Position numbers and translations under genes: made by a program
NCBI RefSeq assembly: GCF_024584515.1
Contig: NZ_CP102173.1
Coordinates: forward strand, 1,984,001 to 2,048,000
Reading direction: 5' to 3'
From: Aeromicrobium wangtongii
GTDB taxonomy: Bacteria > Actinomycetota > Actinomycetes > Propionibacteriales > Nocardioidaceae
DNA length: 64,000 bases
Notes under the pieces: generated by a model
Seen by the model: the letters and a program-made list of their open reading frames with translations, nothing else
What the model was told of the DNA's origin: nothing
The model's database searches: none
Shown here: one piece after another, positions 14,583-23,351 of the stretch
Numbering within the stretch: position 1 is the stretch's first letter
Layout of the letters: each line of letters opens with the position of its first letter

Positions 14583-17096
14583 TCAGGTGCGGAGGGTGGC
14601 TCCGTGCTGCTGGGCGGCGGAGACGGCGGCGTCGCGGGCGGTCCTGATGTCGTCCTCGGTCAAGGTGCGGTCCGGGGCGCGCAGGCGCAGCGCGAAGGCC
14701 AGCGACTTCTTGCCCTCGCCGACCTGCTCACCGGTGAAGACGTCGAACAGGCGCGCGGACTCGATCAGCGGGCTGGCCGCTGCCAGCGTCGTGGCGAGTG
14801 GACCAGCCGGGACGTCGGTGTCGACGACCAGCGCGAGGTCCTCCTTGGCCACCGGGTAGGACGAGAAGTCCGGCCGCGGACCGACGGCGGGCGACGCCTC
14901 GATCAGCGCGTCCAGGTCGATCTCGGCCGCGACGACGCGCGGCGGCAGGCCGTAGGCCTTCAGCACCCGAGGGTGCAGCTCGCCGGCGAATCCGACGGTG
15001 ACCCCGTCGAGCACGATGGCGGCGCACCGCCCGGGGTGCCACGGGGCCAGGTTGGCGGCCTCGACCGTCACGTCGACGTGCAGGACGCTCGCGATGTGCT
15101 GGACGACCGCGATGGCGTCGGCCCAGATCGCCGGCCGGCCCGCGCCGGCCCATCCGGAGCGGACCCGCTCACCGCTCATGACGATGCCGACGTGGTGCGG
15201 CTGGTGCGGCAGCGCGGCGCCGAACGCCGCGAGCTCGTCGGCGGTGGGGCGCCGGTCGACGCCGTAGATCGGCGCCTCGGCATCCTCCGCCTGCGGCAGG
15301 AACACCCGGCCCGTCTCGGTGATGTGGACATCGGAGTGGCCGCGCCCGATGTTGAGCACGAGGCTGCGCAGCAGACCCGACAGCAGCGTCGTGGTCATGC
15401 CGGGCTCCTCGGCCGACAGCGGGTTCTCCAGCAGCACCTGACGACGGCGGACGTCATCGGCCGGCAGGCCCATGCGGTCCCAGTCGGCCGGTCCTGCGAA
15501 CGGGAACGTCTTGACCTCGACGAGTCCCTCACCGGCCAGGACGTTGCCGACCCGGCGACGCAGCTTCTGCGCGGTGGTCAGCCCGCGGCCTGCCGGGGCC
15601 ACCGGGACGATCGAGGGCACCTTGTCGTAGCCCACGACCCGCAGGACGTCCTCGACGACGTCGTAGGGATCGGTCAGGTCGGGACGCCACGGCGGCGGCG
15701 TGACCGTCAGCCAGTCGTGGTCGACCTCGACCGTGCAGCCATTGGCCTCCAGCGCCTCGACGGCCTCGACGGTGCTGATCTCGACGCCCGTGACGCGGGC
15801 GGGCAGATCGGCGCGCAGGACGATGTCGGCCGGCACGGGCGGCTCACCGAGCAGGGTGAGCCCGTCCTCGAGGGTGCCGCCACCGTGCTCGACGAGCAGA
15901 TCGGCCACGCGGCGCACGGCGCGCACCGGCAGGGTCGGGTCGACGCCGCGCTCGTTGCGCTTCGCGGCCTCGGACGTCAGTCGCTGCGTGCGGGCGGTGC
16001 GGGCGATCATCGGCGCGGTCCACACGGCCGCCTCGATCACCACGTCGGTGGTGGCGGCGGCCAGCTCGACCTGCTCGCCACCCATGACGCCGCCCAGGCC
16101 CACCGGTCCACGGTCGTCGGCGACCACGGCGTCCTGCGCGGTCAGCACACGAGTGACCCCGTCGAGGGTCGTGAGCTTCTCGCCCTCGGTGGCCCGACGG
16201 ACCACCAGAGGCCCTTGCAGCAGCGAGCGGTCGTAGCCGTGGATCGGCAGGCCCAGCTCGAGCATGACGTAGTTCGTGACGTCGACGGCGAGCGAGATCG
16301 ACCGCATGCCGGCCAGCTCGATGCGCTGCGCCAGCCAGGCCGGCGTCGTGGCGGACGGGTCGACGCCGGTCACCGTCAGCGCGGCGAACACCGGGCACGC
16401 CGTCGGGTCCTGGACGTCGACGGGATAGGCGCCAGGCCCCTCGGTCGCCGCCGTGACGGCCTCGACGTCGGCGGGATCGTGGAACGGCACGCCGAAGGCG
16501 ATCGCCGCGTCACGCGCGACGCCGCGCATCGACAGGGCGTAGGCGCGGTCGGGGTTGACCTCCAGGTCGAGGACTTCCTCGTCCAGCCCGAGCATCTCGA
16601 TGGCGTCGTCGCCGGGCTCGGCCGAGCCCGGCTCCAGCACGATGATGCCGTCGGCGTCGCTGGACAGGCCCAGCTCCGCGCCGGAGCAAATCATGCCGTC
16701 CGAGATGTGTCCGTACGTCTTGCGCGCGCTGATCTCGAAGCCCAGTGCGGGCAGCACGGTGCCGGGCAGCGAGACGACCACCAGGTCGCCCTCGACGAAG
16801 TTGTGCGCGCCGCAGATGATGCCGCGCGACGGGACGTCCTCCCCCGGAGCGTCGGGCACGGACGCGTCGTTGTGCGCTCCGACGTCGACACGGCACCAGT
16901 TGATCGTCTTGCCGTTCTTCTGCTCCTCCTTGACGAGGTTCAGGACACGGCCGACCACGAGGGGTCCGCTGATGCCCGAGGAGAGGATCTCCTCGAGCTT
17001 GAGGTCGAACGCCGTCAGCCGTGCGGCCAGATCGGCCGTCGACAGGTCGGCAGGCAGGTCGACGTACTGGCGGAGCCAGGAAACAGGTGCTTTCAC
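14583..17096 (-). CDS. pheT: Phenylalanyl-tRNA synthetase beta subunit
   Basis: Beta chain of the alpha2-beta2 PheRS, which attaches phenylalanine to tRNA and edits tyrosine; 837 residues. In order: N-terminal EMAP/tRNA-binding domain (about 40-150), B3/B4 editing core, B5 domain, catalytic-like core and a C-terminal FDX-ACB anticodon-binding domain (SSYPVAKEDLALVVD region). The start is a GTG, giving VKAPVSWLRQY, overlapping the pheS stop by GTGA. An upstream extension would lie over the end of pheS and has no family support. Its 3' end faces the inverted 21-bp array. Confidence 0.97.
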   Translation of the reverse strand: MKAPVSWLRQYVDLPADLSTADLAARLTAFDLKLEEILSSGISGPLVVGRVLNLVKEEQKNGKTINWCRVDVGAHNDASVPDAPGEDVPSRGIICGAHNFVEGDLVVVSLPGTVLPALGFEISARKTYGHISDGMICSGAELGLSSDADGIIVLEPGSAEPGDDAIEMLGLDEEVLDLEVNPDRAYALSMRGVARDAAIAFGVPFHDPADVEAVTAATEGPGAYPVDVQDPTACPVFAALTVTGVDPSATTPAWLAQRIELAGMRSISLAVDVTNYVMLELGLPIHGYDRSLLQGPLVVRRATEGEKLTTLDGVTRVLTAQDAVVADDRGPVGLGGVMGGEQVELAAATTDVVIEAAVWTAPMIARTARTQRLTSEAAKRNERGVDPTLPVRAVRRVADLLVEHGGGTLEDGLTLLGEPPVPADIVLRADLPARVTGVEISTVEAVEALEANGCTVEVDHDWLTVTPPPWRPDLTDPYDVVEDVLRVVGYDKVPSIVPVAPAGRGLTTAQKLRRRVGNVLAGEGLVEVKTFPFAGPADWDRMGLPADDVRRRQVLLENPLSAEEPGMTTTLLSGLLRSLVLNIGRGHSDVHITETGRVFLPQAEDAEAPIYGVDRRPTADELAAFGAALPHQPHHVGIVMSGERVRSGWAGAGRPAIWADAIAVVQHIASVLHVDVTVEAANLAPWHPGRCAAIVLDGVTVGFAGELHPRVLKAYGLPPRVVAAEIDLDALIEASPAVGPRPDFSSYPVAKEDLALVVDTDVPAGPLATTLAAASPLIESARLFDVFTGEQVGEGKKSLAFALRLRAPDRTLTEDDIRTARDAAVSAAQQHGATLRT

Positions 17097-18196
17097 AGCT
17101 CGACTCCGAACGGCTCGGTGAAACGGATGTCGCCGTCGAACAGATCGCGCAGGTCGGCGATGTCGTAACGGGACGTGATGGTGCGGTCGATGCCGATGCC
17201 GAAGGCGAAGCCCGAGTACCGCTCGGGATCGACGCCACAGGCGGTCAGGACGCGCGGGTTGACCACACCGCATCCGCCCCACTCGACCCAGCCCTCACCC
17301 TTGCAGGTGCGGCACGCGGCGACGGCGTCCGGCTCGTTGTGACAGACGTAGCACAGCAGGTCCATCTCGGCGCTCGGCTCGGTGAACGGGAAGTACGACG
17401 GACGGAACCGGGTGATCATGCCGTCGCCGTAGATGGCCTGGGCGAAGTGGTCCAGCGTCCCCTTCAGGTGCGCCATCGACAGGCCCTCGTCGATCGCGAG
17501 CCCCTCGACCTGGTGGAACACCGGCGAGTGGGTCGCGTCGAGCTCGTCGGTGCGGAACACCCGGCCCGGGCACGCGATGTAGATGGGCGGCGTGCGGGTC
17601 AGCATCGTGCGGGCCTGCACCGGCGACGTGTGGGTGCGCAGCACCATGGCGGCACGCTCGGGCGTGACCCAGAAGGTGTCCTGCATCGTGCGTGCCGGGT
17701 GGTCCGGGCCCAGGTTGAGCGCATCGAAGTTCAGCCACTCGGCCTCGACCTCGGGCCCCTCGGCGATCTCCCAGCCCATGGCCACGAAGATGTCGGCGAT
17801 GTGCTCGGACAGCGTCGTGACGGGGTGGCGGGCACCGATCGGCTCGACGTCCCAGGGCAGCGTCACGTCGACGGTCTCGGTGACCAGCGCCCGTTCCTCC
17901 TCGACAGCCTCCAGCTCGGTGGTCCGGGCGGCCAGCGCCTGGTTGATCGCACCGCGGGCCTGGCCGACACGCTGACCGGCCTCCTTGCGGGCCTGGGGCT
18001 GCAGCGCGCCGATCTCGCGGTTGGCCAGGGCGATCGGGGACCGGTCACCGGCATGGTCGATGCGGACCTGCTTGAGGTCCTCGAGCGTGGCGGCAGCGGC
18101 AATCGCCGCGAGGGCCTCGTCCCGCATGCGCTCGACCTCATCGGCTCGCAGCGGGGTGACCTCGACGGGATCGTACGAGGAGTTGGGCGCAGACAC
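17093..18196 (-). CDS. pheS: Phenylalanyl-tRNA synthetase alpha subunit
   Basis: Catalytic alpha chain of PheRS, 367 residues. After an N-terminal coiled-coil of about 90 residues, the class II core shows motif 2 (VFRTDELDATHSPVFHQVEG) and motif 3 (GFAFGIGIDR). Four cysteines in the CYVCHN and CRTCKG blocks suggest a small metal site, seen in some actinobacterial homologues. The start is GTG with an AGGGT ribosome-binding site. A TAGACT hexamer at 18247-18252 fits an actinobacterial -10 (TAnnnT) and would give a leader of about 45 bases, but no good -35 is visible. Coupled to pheT by a GTGA overlap. Confidence 0.97.
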   Translation of the reverse strand: MSAPNSSYDPVEVTPLRADEVERMRDEALAAIAAAATLEDLKQVRIDHAGDRSPIALANREIGALQPQARKEAGQRVGQARGAINQALAARTTELEAVEEERALVTETVDVTLPWDVEPIGARHPVTTLSEHIADIFVAMGWEIAEGPEVEAEWLNFDALNLGPDHPARTMQDTFWVTPERAAMVLRTHTSPVQARTMLTRTPPIYIACPGRVFRTDELDATHSPVFHQVEGLAIDEGLSMAHLKGTLDHFAQAIYGDGMITRFRPSYFPFTEPSAEMDLLCYVCHNEPDAVAACRTCKGEGWVEWGGCGVVNPRVLTACGVDPERYSGFAFGIGIDRTITSRYDIADLRDLFDGDIRFTEPFGVEL

Positions 18197-18272
18197 AGCG
18201 GACCCTTTCGTGAATTACGGCGTCGACCGGGCGCGATCGCCCGTCCAGTCTAGTGACCCCGCGTGGAGATCC

Positions 18273-19313
18273 TCAGTCGGACATGGAGGCGGGCTCGTTG
18301 ATCGGGAACCACACCCGGATCAGCGCCCCTCCCCCGTCGGCGTCGTCGATCTCGATCGTGCCGCCGTGCTCCTCGACGATGCCGCGCACGATGTACATGC
18401 CCAGCCCGCTGCCGGCGCCGGGTCCGGACCGCCAGAACCGGCTGAACACCCGTTGACGCATCTCCAGCGGGATGCCCGGCCCCTTGTCGAGCACCTGCAG
18501 GCAGACCCCGTCGCCCAGTGTGGCGTCCTTGGCGTTCTCGACCACGACCTCGCGCAGGCCGAAGCCGTGTCGCATCGCGTTCTCGACCAGGTTGGTGACG
18601 ACCTGGTGGATGCGGTCGCTGTCGCCCCAGATCAGGTCAAGGTCCTCCTTGATGGAGATCTGGAACGGCTCGGTCGCCCCGCCGGAGACACTGGTCAGGA
18701 CGTGCCCGACGACCTCGTCGAGGCGGACCGGACCCCGGCGCAGCGTCAGCCGTCCGGCGTCGATGCGCGCGGCGTCCAGCAGCTCGGTGATGAGTCGGCT
18801 CAGCCGGTCGGCGTCGGCGTCGACCGTCTCCAGCATGAACTGGCGCTGCTCCTCGGAGAACTTGTCCCACTTGGTCAGGAGCGTCGAGGTGAATCCCTTG
18901 ATGCCGGTCAGCGGGGAGCGCAGCTCGTGGGCGACGGTCGCGACCAGATCGGAGCGTTCACGGTCGGCCTGGTTGCGGATGCGGGCGTTGCGGACGCCGA
19001 CGAGCACCCGCTGGACGGGCCCGCCCCGCCGGTCCCTGACCAGGCTGGCGGTGATGAGGTACTCGCTGCCCCGGGGAGACCACCAGGACGCCTCGGAGAT
19101 CCGCGTGCGGGTGTTCAGCCCGTCGTACGGACGCGTGCAGTCGTACCAGGAGTTGCCGTTGAGGTCGTCGAACGGCACGGCATCGGACAGGTGCATGCCC
19201 AGCATCTCGTCGCCCTTGGCCCGGGCCATGATCTTGATGCGCCGGTTGACGTACTCGACGATGCCGTCAGCGCCCGCGATGATGACGCCGTCCGGGTAGT
19301 CGTCCAGGTCCAT
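18273..19313 (-). CDS. Cytosolic PAS-domain sensor histidine kinase (orphan)
   Basis: Predicted sensor kinase of 346 residues without membrane segments. The first 115 residues form a PAS domain (DGVIIAGADGIVEYVN start). The HisKA helix has the phospho-acceptor in VAHELRSPLTG near residue 134, and the HATPase domain shows the N box (LVENAMRHG), GPGIP and GSGLGMYIV. The ATG was preferred over a TTG seven codons upstream because a TAGATT -10 ends only eight bases before it, which suggests a nearly leaderless message. No response regulator gene lies nearby, so its partner and signal are unknown. Confidence 0.9.
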   Translation of the reverse strand: MDLDDYPDGVIIAGADGIVEYVNRRIKIMARAKGDEMLGMHLSDAVPFDDLNGNSWYDCTRPYDGLNTRTRISEASWWSPRGSEYLITASLVRDRRGGPVQRVLVGVRNARIRNQADRERSDLVATVAHELRSPLTGIKGFTSTLLTKWDKFSEEQRQFMLETVDADADRLSRLITELLDAARIDAGRLTLRRGPVRLDEVVGHVLTSVSGGATEPFQISIKEDLDLIWGDSDRIHQVVTNLVENAMRHGFGLREVVVENAKDATLGDGVCLQVLDKGPGIPLEMRQRVFSRFWRSGPGAGSGLGMYIVRGIVEEHGGTIEIDDADGGGALIRVWFPINEPASMSD

Positions 19314-19321
19314 GCGCAGTG

Positions 19322-19351
19322 AATCTAGTACCAAAGGACTAGGCCTGACGA
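19322..19351 (-). promoter_or_regulatory. Putative promoter of the PAS histidine kinase
   Basis: Read on the minus strand, a TCGTCA hexamer (19346-19351; four of six to TTGACA) is followed after 18 bp by TAGATT (19322-19327), which fits the actinobacterial TAnnnT -10. Transcription would begin within a few bases of the kinase ATG, giving a leaderless or nearly leaderless mRNA. Pattern match only. Confidence 0.45.
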
Positions 19352-19368
19352 CTCGGCCGGCATCATCG

Positions 19369-20196
19369 TCAGCGATCCATCCGTGCCCGGGCCGTCGCGT
19401 ACAGGCAGACGGCGGCGGCGGTGGCCAGGTTCAGGCTCTCGGCGCGGCCGAAGATCGGGACCGCCACGACCGCGTCACTGAGCGCGCGCACCTGCTCGGG
19501 AAGACCCCACGCCTCGTTGCCCATCAACCAGGCGGTCGGGGCGGACAGGTCCAGCGCCTCGTCGAACAGCCCTACGTCACCCTTGCCGTCGGCGGCCAGC
19601 ACCGCGAGCCCTGATTCCTGGATGGCCGCGAGCGTCCCGGGGATGTCGCGCGACACCACGATCGGCACGTGGAAGATGCTGCCGACCGTCGCCCGCACCG
19701 ACTTGGGGTTGTACGGATCGACGCTGTCGCCGATGAAGATGACCCCGTGGGCGCCGGCGGCGTCGGCGCACCGGATGACCGCGCCGGCGTTGCCGGGGTC
19801 ACGGATGTCGGCGCACACGACCAAGAAGGACGGTGAGCGGTCCAGCAGCGCCTCGAGCGGACGGTCCAGCATCGCGCAGCGTGCCACCACGCCCTGGGGA
19901 TGGACGGTGTCGGTCATCGCCGCGACGACGTCATCGGTCACGACGTGCCAGGTAACGTCTCCGCGGCGGGCGGCGGCGACGAGGTCGGGATGCTGCTCGG
20001 TGGCCTCGACGGTCGCGAACACCTCGAGGACGGCCCGCTCGTGATCGAGTGCCTCCCGCACGGCCTGCGGTCCCTCGGCGAGGAACTCACGCTGCTCGGC
20101 GCGGAACGCACGCGTGGCGAGCCTCCTGGCGTGCTTCACACGTCCTGAGCGGACGGTGAGCTCGCCGGGCCCGATATCGGGTGGAGGACTCGCCAC
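19369..20196 (-). CDS. TrmH/SpoU family RNA 2'-O-methyltransferase
   Basis: S-adenosylmethionine-dependent RNA ribose methyltransferase with a knotted SPOUT fold, 275 residues from the chosen start. An N-terminal substrate-binding domain (about 15-95) precedes the SPOUT core with motif 1 ADIRDPGNAGAVIRCADAAG near 128-147, motif 2 LMGNEAWGL and motif 3 ESLNLATAAAV at the C terminus. The start is uncertain: GTG here or TTG five codons upstream, neither with a strong ribosome-binding site; both follow the rplT stop closely. Its position after infC-rpmI-rplT is common and points to rRNA as target, though tRNA cannot be excluded. Confidence 0.92.
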   Translation of the reverse strand: MASPPPDIGPGELTVRSGRVKHARRLATRAFRAEQREFLAEGPQAVREALDHERAVLEVFATVEATEQHPDLVAAARRGDVTWHVVTDDVVAAMTDTVHPQGVVARCAMLDRPLEALLDRSPSFLVVCADIRDPGNAGAVIRCADAAGAHGVIFIGDSVDPYNPKSVRATVGSIFHVPIVVSRDIPGTLAAIQESGLAVLAADGKGDVGLFDEALDLSAPTAWLMGNEAWGLPEQVRALSDAVVAVPIFGRAESLNLATAAAVCLYATARARMDR

Positions 20197-20228
20197 GTCG
20201 TGGGAATTCAACAGTTGACGGACCGCGG

Positions 20229-20621
20229 TCAGGCCGCGGCGCCGTCCTTGGGAGCGTTGACGTCGGCCGGAAGGTTGTCCTTCGCGGTCTGCACGAGCGC
20301 CGAGAACGCGGCGGGCTCGTGGACGGCCAGCTCGGCCAGGATCTTGCGGTCGACCTCGACACCAGCGGCCTTGAGGCCCTGGATGAAGCGGTTGTACGTC
20401 ATGCCCTCGGCGCGGACCGCAGCGTTGATGCGCTGGATCCACAGACGACGGAAGTCGCCCTTCTTGGCCTTGCGGTCGCGGTAGCTGTAGACCAGCGAGT
20501 GAGTGACCTGCTCCTTGGCCTTGCGGTACAGGCGCGAGCGCTGGCCGCGGTAGCCCGCAGCGCGCTCCAGTGTCTGACGGCGCTTCTTCTGTGCATTGAC
20601 TGAGCGCTTGACGCGTGCCAT
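20229..20621 (-). CDS. rplT: 50S ribosomal protein L20
   Basis: Ribosomal protein L20 of the large subunit, needed early in 50S assembly; 130 residues. The sequence begins [15 protein letters not shown] and continues with the conserved [12 protein letters not shown] and [14 protein letters not shown] blocks. A short C-terminal tail ([13 protein letters not shown]) extends beyond the E. coli length, as often in actinobacteria. It is third in the infC-rpmI-rplT operon, 44 bp after rpmI, and is followed by an RNA methyltransferase gene. Confidence 0.99.
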   Translation of the reverse strand: MARVKRSVNAQKKRRQTLERAAGYRGQRSRLYRKAKEQVTHSLVYSYRDRKAKKGDFRRLWIQRINAAVRAEGMTYNRFIQGLKAAGVEVDRKILAELAVHEPAAFSALVQTAKDNLPADVNAPKDGAAA

Positions 20622-20665
20622 CTCAGTTCTCCTTACGAATCAGTGGGAAATGGGGTGGAACGCGG

Positions 20666-20860
20666 TCAGAGACCGAGCATCTTCTTCACGCGGGGGACGT
20701 CGTTCTTCGAGACGGCCGTGGAGCCCTCGAGGCGACGCTTGCGTGCCGACGACTTCACCTCGAGAAGGTGACGACGGTTGGTCTGCTCACGACGGAGCTT
20801 GCCGCTTCCGGTGACCTTGACGCGCTTCTTCATCCCCGAGTGGGGCTTGAACTTCGGCAT
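20666..20860 (-). CDS. rpmI: 50S ribosomal protein L35
   Basis: Ribosomal protein L35, 64 residues, strongly basic, beginning [20 protein letters not shown], the family signature. Its ATG directly abuts the infC stop with no intervening base, so translation is probably coupled to IF3. Second gene of the conserved IF3 operon. Confidence 0.99.
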   Translation of the reverse strand: MPKFKPHSGMKKRVKVTGSGKLRREQTNRRHLLEVKSSARKRRLEGSTAVSKNDVPRVKKMLGL

Positions 20861-21550
20861 TTATGCCTCCATGTCTGGGTCGAGGTTCTCTGAACGACGA
20901 CGGGGCTTCTTGGGGGTTGCGACCGCCTGGGCGGCTTCACGGTGGGCCTTGACCTCGGCCTCCTCGGCTGCCTTGTCGGCGGCCTTCGCATCCATGCTCT
21001 TGACCTTCTCGGCCTTGACCTCGGCCTGGGCCTCGGACTTCTTCTTGTGCGGTCCGAGCACCATCGTCATGTTGCGGCCGTCCTGACGGGCGTTGGACTC
21101 GATGAAACCGAGATCCTCGACGTCGGCGGCCAGCCGCTGCAGCAGGCGGTAGCCCAGCTCGGGGCGGTGCTGCTCGCGGCCGCGGAACATGATGGTGATC
21201 TTGACCTTGTCGCCGGCCTTGAGGAATCGGACGACGTGACCCTTTTTGGTGTCGTAGTCGTGCTGATCGATCTTCGGACGCAACTTCATCTCTTTGATGA
21301 TGGTGTTGGTCTGGTTGCGGCGGGACTCGCGTGCCTTCTGGGCCGTCTCGTACTTGAACTTGCCGTAGTCCATGAGTCGGCACACAGGCGGGCGGGCCGT
21401 CGGAGCGACCTCGACGAGATCGAGATCGGCTTCGGCCGCCAGTCGCAGGGCATCTTCGATACGAACGATGCCAACCTGTTCACCGCCAGGACCGACGAGG
21501 CGTACTTCGGGGACGCGGATTCGGTCGTTGACGCGCAGTTCTGTGGTGAT
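20861..21550 (-). CDS. infC: Translation initiation factor IF-3 with AUC start
   Basis: IF3 keeps ribosomal subunits apart and checks the start codon and initiator tRNA. From the chosen start the protein is 229 residues: N domain (about 1-75, [19 protein letters not shown]), basic linker, C domain (about 85-170, [14 protein letters not shown]) and a charged Lys/Glu/Ala tail of about 60 residues, common in actinobacterial IF3. The start is assigned to ATC because AGGAGG lies four bases before it and homologues begin at this point; the in-frame ATG far upstream would add 47 unrelated residues. Rare AUU/AUC starts are known for infC and allow IF3 to limit its own translation. Confidence 0.95.
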   Translation of the reverse strand: MTTELRVNDRIRVPEVRLVGPGGEQVGIVRIEDALRLAAEADLDLVEVAPTARPPVCRLMDYGKFKYETAQKARESRRNQTNTIIKEMKLRPKIDQHDYDTKKGHVVRFLKAGDKVKITIMFRGREQHRPELGYRLLQRLAADVEDLGFIESNARQDGRNMTMVLGPHKKKSEAQAEVKAEKVKSMDAKAADKAAEEAEVKAHREAAQAVATPKKPRRRSENLDPDMEA

Positions 21551-21874
21551 GGATCCTCCTGAGGTCGTGAAGGAGGCCACGGAAACGTTTCCAAAAAGGA
21601 AAAGTGACCCCCATACGAAACGGACGCCACCGGCTACGCATTCCCGACACGCGGGATGCGCAACTATGGTTCTTCCGAGCACGATGTGCATCGCACACGA
21701 GAAGAACCGCTACCCCGCAGTCTGGAACCACGCAGGTGGGAGGTGGACCTCCACTTCGCCCTCAAGGCTACCAGTGCCTGCCTGCGGTTGTGAAATCGCG
21801 GTCCCCCGCGGCATGTTGCAGCGCCGAAACACCACGGACCCCGCCCGGAAAACATCTGCTGTCACGGTGGAGCC
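21551..21874. promoter_or_regulatory. Divergent region between infC and the ACT-GNAT gene
   Basis: This 324-bp gap holds the leaders and promoters of two divergent transcripts. On the minus strand the infC leader shows a stem-loop at 21668-21708 whose outer arms GGTTCTTC and GAAGAACC pair perfectly, enclosing a second small stem (TGTGC and GCACA). The Shine-Dalgarno AGGAGG lies at 21555-21560. A CATAGT hexamer just after the stem-loop could be a -10, but then the stem would be outside the message; this is unresolved. On the plus strand I see only weak promoter-like hexamers and a GGTGGA ribosome-binding site. No gene is supported in the gap. Confidence 0.5.
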
Positions 21875-22894
21875 ATGTTGTGGCGCGTGCGGACGACCCT
21901 GGCCGATCGACCGGGGTACCTGGCCGAGATCGCCCTGGCCTGCGGCCGCGCCGAGGTCAACATCGTGGCCCTGCAGGTGTTCTCGACGAGCCCTCAAGTG
22001 ACCGATGAGCTGGTGGTCCGCGCGCCGGACGGCTGGACCGATGTCCAGGTCGCCGAGCTGTTCGAGGCCGCGGGCGGAGCAGGCGTGTCGGCGACCCGGG
22101 TCAGCGAGGCGTCCTTGACCGATGCGCCCACCCGGTACCTGCGCGGGGCCCACCAGGTGCTCGAACAAGGACGTTCGGTCGAGCACGTGCTGCGTGAGCT
22201 CCTCGAGACCGAGCCGCCGGACGTCGCGGACTACACCGGCCACGACGTGATGACACTGACCCGGCGCGACGGCTCCCACCTGCACATCGACCGGGCCGTC
22301 CCGTTCACCACCGCGGAGCGGGACCGCGCCCAGGCGCTCCTGTCGTTGGTCGGCGGCGCCGGCGGCGAGGTCCCGCCGGCCACACCGTCCCCACGCACCG
22401 AGGCGCCGGTGGTCCGGGCGGCGACCCTCGACGACATCGAGGCCGTCTCGGCGATGCACGAGCGCTGCGGGGCACAGACGCTCTACGACCGGTACCAGGC
22501 TCCGCTGACGATGCCCATGACGTCGCGGATGACCCGCCGCCTGGTCGTGCCAGACGCCGGGACGGCGCTGGTCGTCCAGGTGGGCGCGGAGATCGTGGCG
22601 CACGGGGTGCTGGAGTGCGTCGACCGGACGTGGACGTTCCGGATGATCATCGAGGACGCCTGGCAGGGGCGGGGCCTCGGCACCCGGCTGATGCGACAGG
22701 CCGCCGGGGTCGCCAAGCACGAGGGCGCAGCCCGCCTGGCGATCGTGACGGCGGGCTCCAGCGACAAGCTGCTGCGGGCGGTCGGCAACGCCGGTTTCGT
22801 GGCCCGGGTCGAGCGCCACGACGGCAACGTCCACATCACCGTCCCGCTGCGCGAGGTGCGCGCCGTCGACGTGGCTAGCTCGGCGGATCGCTGA
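21875..22894 (+). CDS. ACT domain-GNAT acetyltransferase fusion
   Basis: Predicted N-acetyltransferase under amino-acid control, 339 residues. Residues 1-70 form an ACT domain (WRVRTTLADRPGYLAEIALA then VNIVALQVF), a small-molecule sensor usually binding amino acids. A linker domain of about 100 residues follows, then a GNAT domain from about 185, with the acetyl-CoA loop in AWQGRGLGTRLMRQA. Actinobacterial lysine acetyltransferases with an N-terminal ACT domain are known whose activity responds to amino acids; this protein has that architecture, so control of protein acetylation by an amino acid is a reasonable inference. Its last 20 bases overlap the end of the convergent SseB-like gene. 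Confidence 0.88.
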   Translation: MLWRVRTTLADRPGYLAEIALACGRAEVNIVALQVFSTSPQVTDELVVRAPDGWTDVQVAELFEAAGGAGVSATRVSEASLTDAPTRYLRGAHQVLEQGRSVEHVLRELLETEPPDVADYTGHDVMTLTRRDGSHLHIDRAVPFTTAERDRAQALLSLVGGAGGEVPPATPSPRTEAPVVRAATLDDIEAVSAMHERCGAQTLYDRYQAPLTMPMTSRMTRRLVVPDAGTALVVQVGAEIVAHGVLECVDRTWTFRMIIEDAWQGRGLGTRLMRQAAGVAKHEGAARLAIVTAGSSDKLLRAVGNAGFVARVERHDGNVHITVPLREVRAVDVASSADR

Positions 22895-23351
22895 GCCAGG
22901 CCGGACCGACCTCGCTGCGCACGAGCCGGTGCCCCGCGGCCAGGTGGCGGACGTCGGCGTCCTCGATCACGGTGAACGACGGATTGGCCAGGTCGAGCAG
23001 GATGGCCGATGCGCCCTCGTCGAGCGCGGCCCGGGCGGCGTCCCGTCCCAGGATCGGGACCGGGCGCGCCTTCGGGTCCCACGCGGTCATCGTGGCGATG
23101 CTGCTGAACGCGAGCAGGGCCTGCCGCCCATCGGCACCCGTCATGAGCACCGCGGCCATGTCGGCGTTCTTGTCACCCTCGGCCGGTGTCTCGCCCAGCA
23201 GCGCGACGATGGGCACGAAGACGCGGACGTCGGGCAGCGCCTGCAGCACCGCGACGTCGTCTCCGAGCGCAGCCGCGAGCTCGGGCGCCACGGTGCCGTC
23301 GTCTCCGGGGAACTGCGGGCTGGCCAGCGAGCGGCCGTCTCCGTGGACCAT
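22875..23351 (-). CDS. SseB family protein
   Basis: Conserved actinobacterial protein of 158 residues with an SseB N-terminal-type domain; no enzymatic role established. The blocks VFVPIVALLGE, KNADMAAVLMTG, ALLAFSSI and EGASAILLDLANPS are typical of homologues found near infC in related genomes. The start ATG shares a base with the stop of the preceding PH-domain gene (TGATG), so the two are likely co-translated. Its stop lies inside the last codons of the convergent acetyltransferase gene, a 20-bp tail-to-tail overlap. Confidence 0.82.
   Translation of the reverse strand: MVHGDGRSLASPQFPGDDGTVAPELAAALGDDVAVLQALPDVRVFVPIVALLGETPAEGDKNADMAAVLMTGADGRQALLAFSSIATMTAWDPKARPVPILGRDAARAALDEGASAILLDLANPSFTVIEDADVRHLAAGHRLVRSEVGPAWLSDPPS

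Noticed and set aside
14311..14859. Open frame on the plus strand encoding a heptapeptide repeat (SHASACA type) through the inverted array
   Set aside because: The 21-bp period keeps several frames open on both strands; this one runs on antisense through the pheT 3' end and has no ribosome-binding site.
21551..21691. Longer infC protein starting at an upstream ATG
   Set aside because: The extra 47 residues match nothing in IF3 and would ignore the AGGAGG site in front of the ATC codon.
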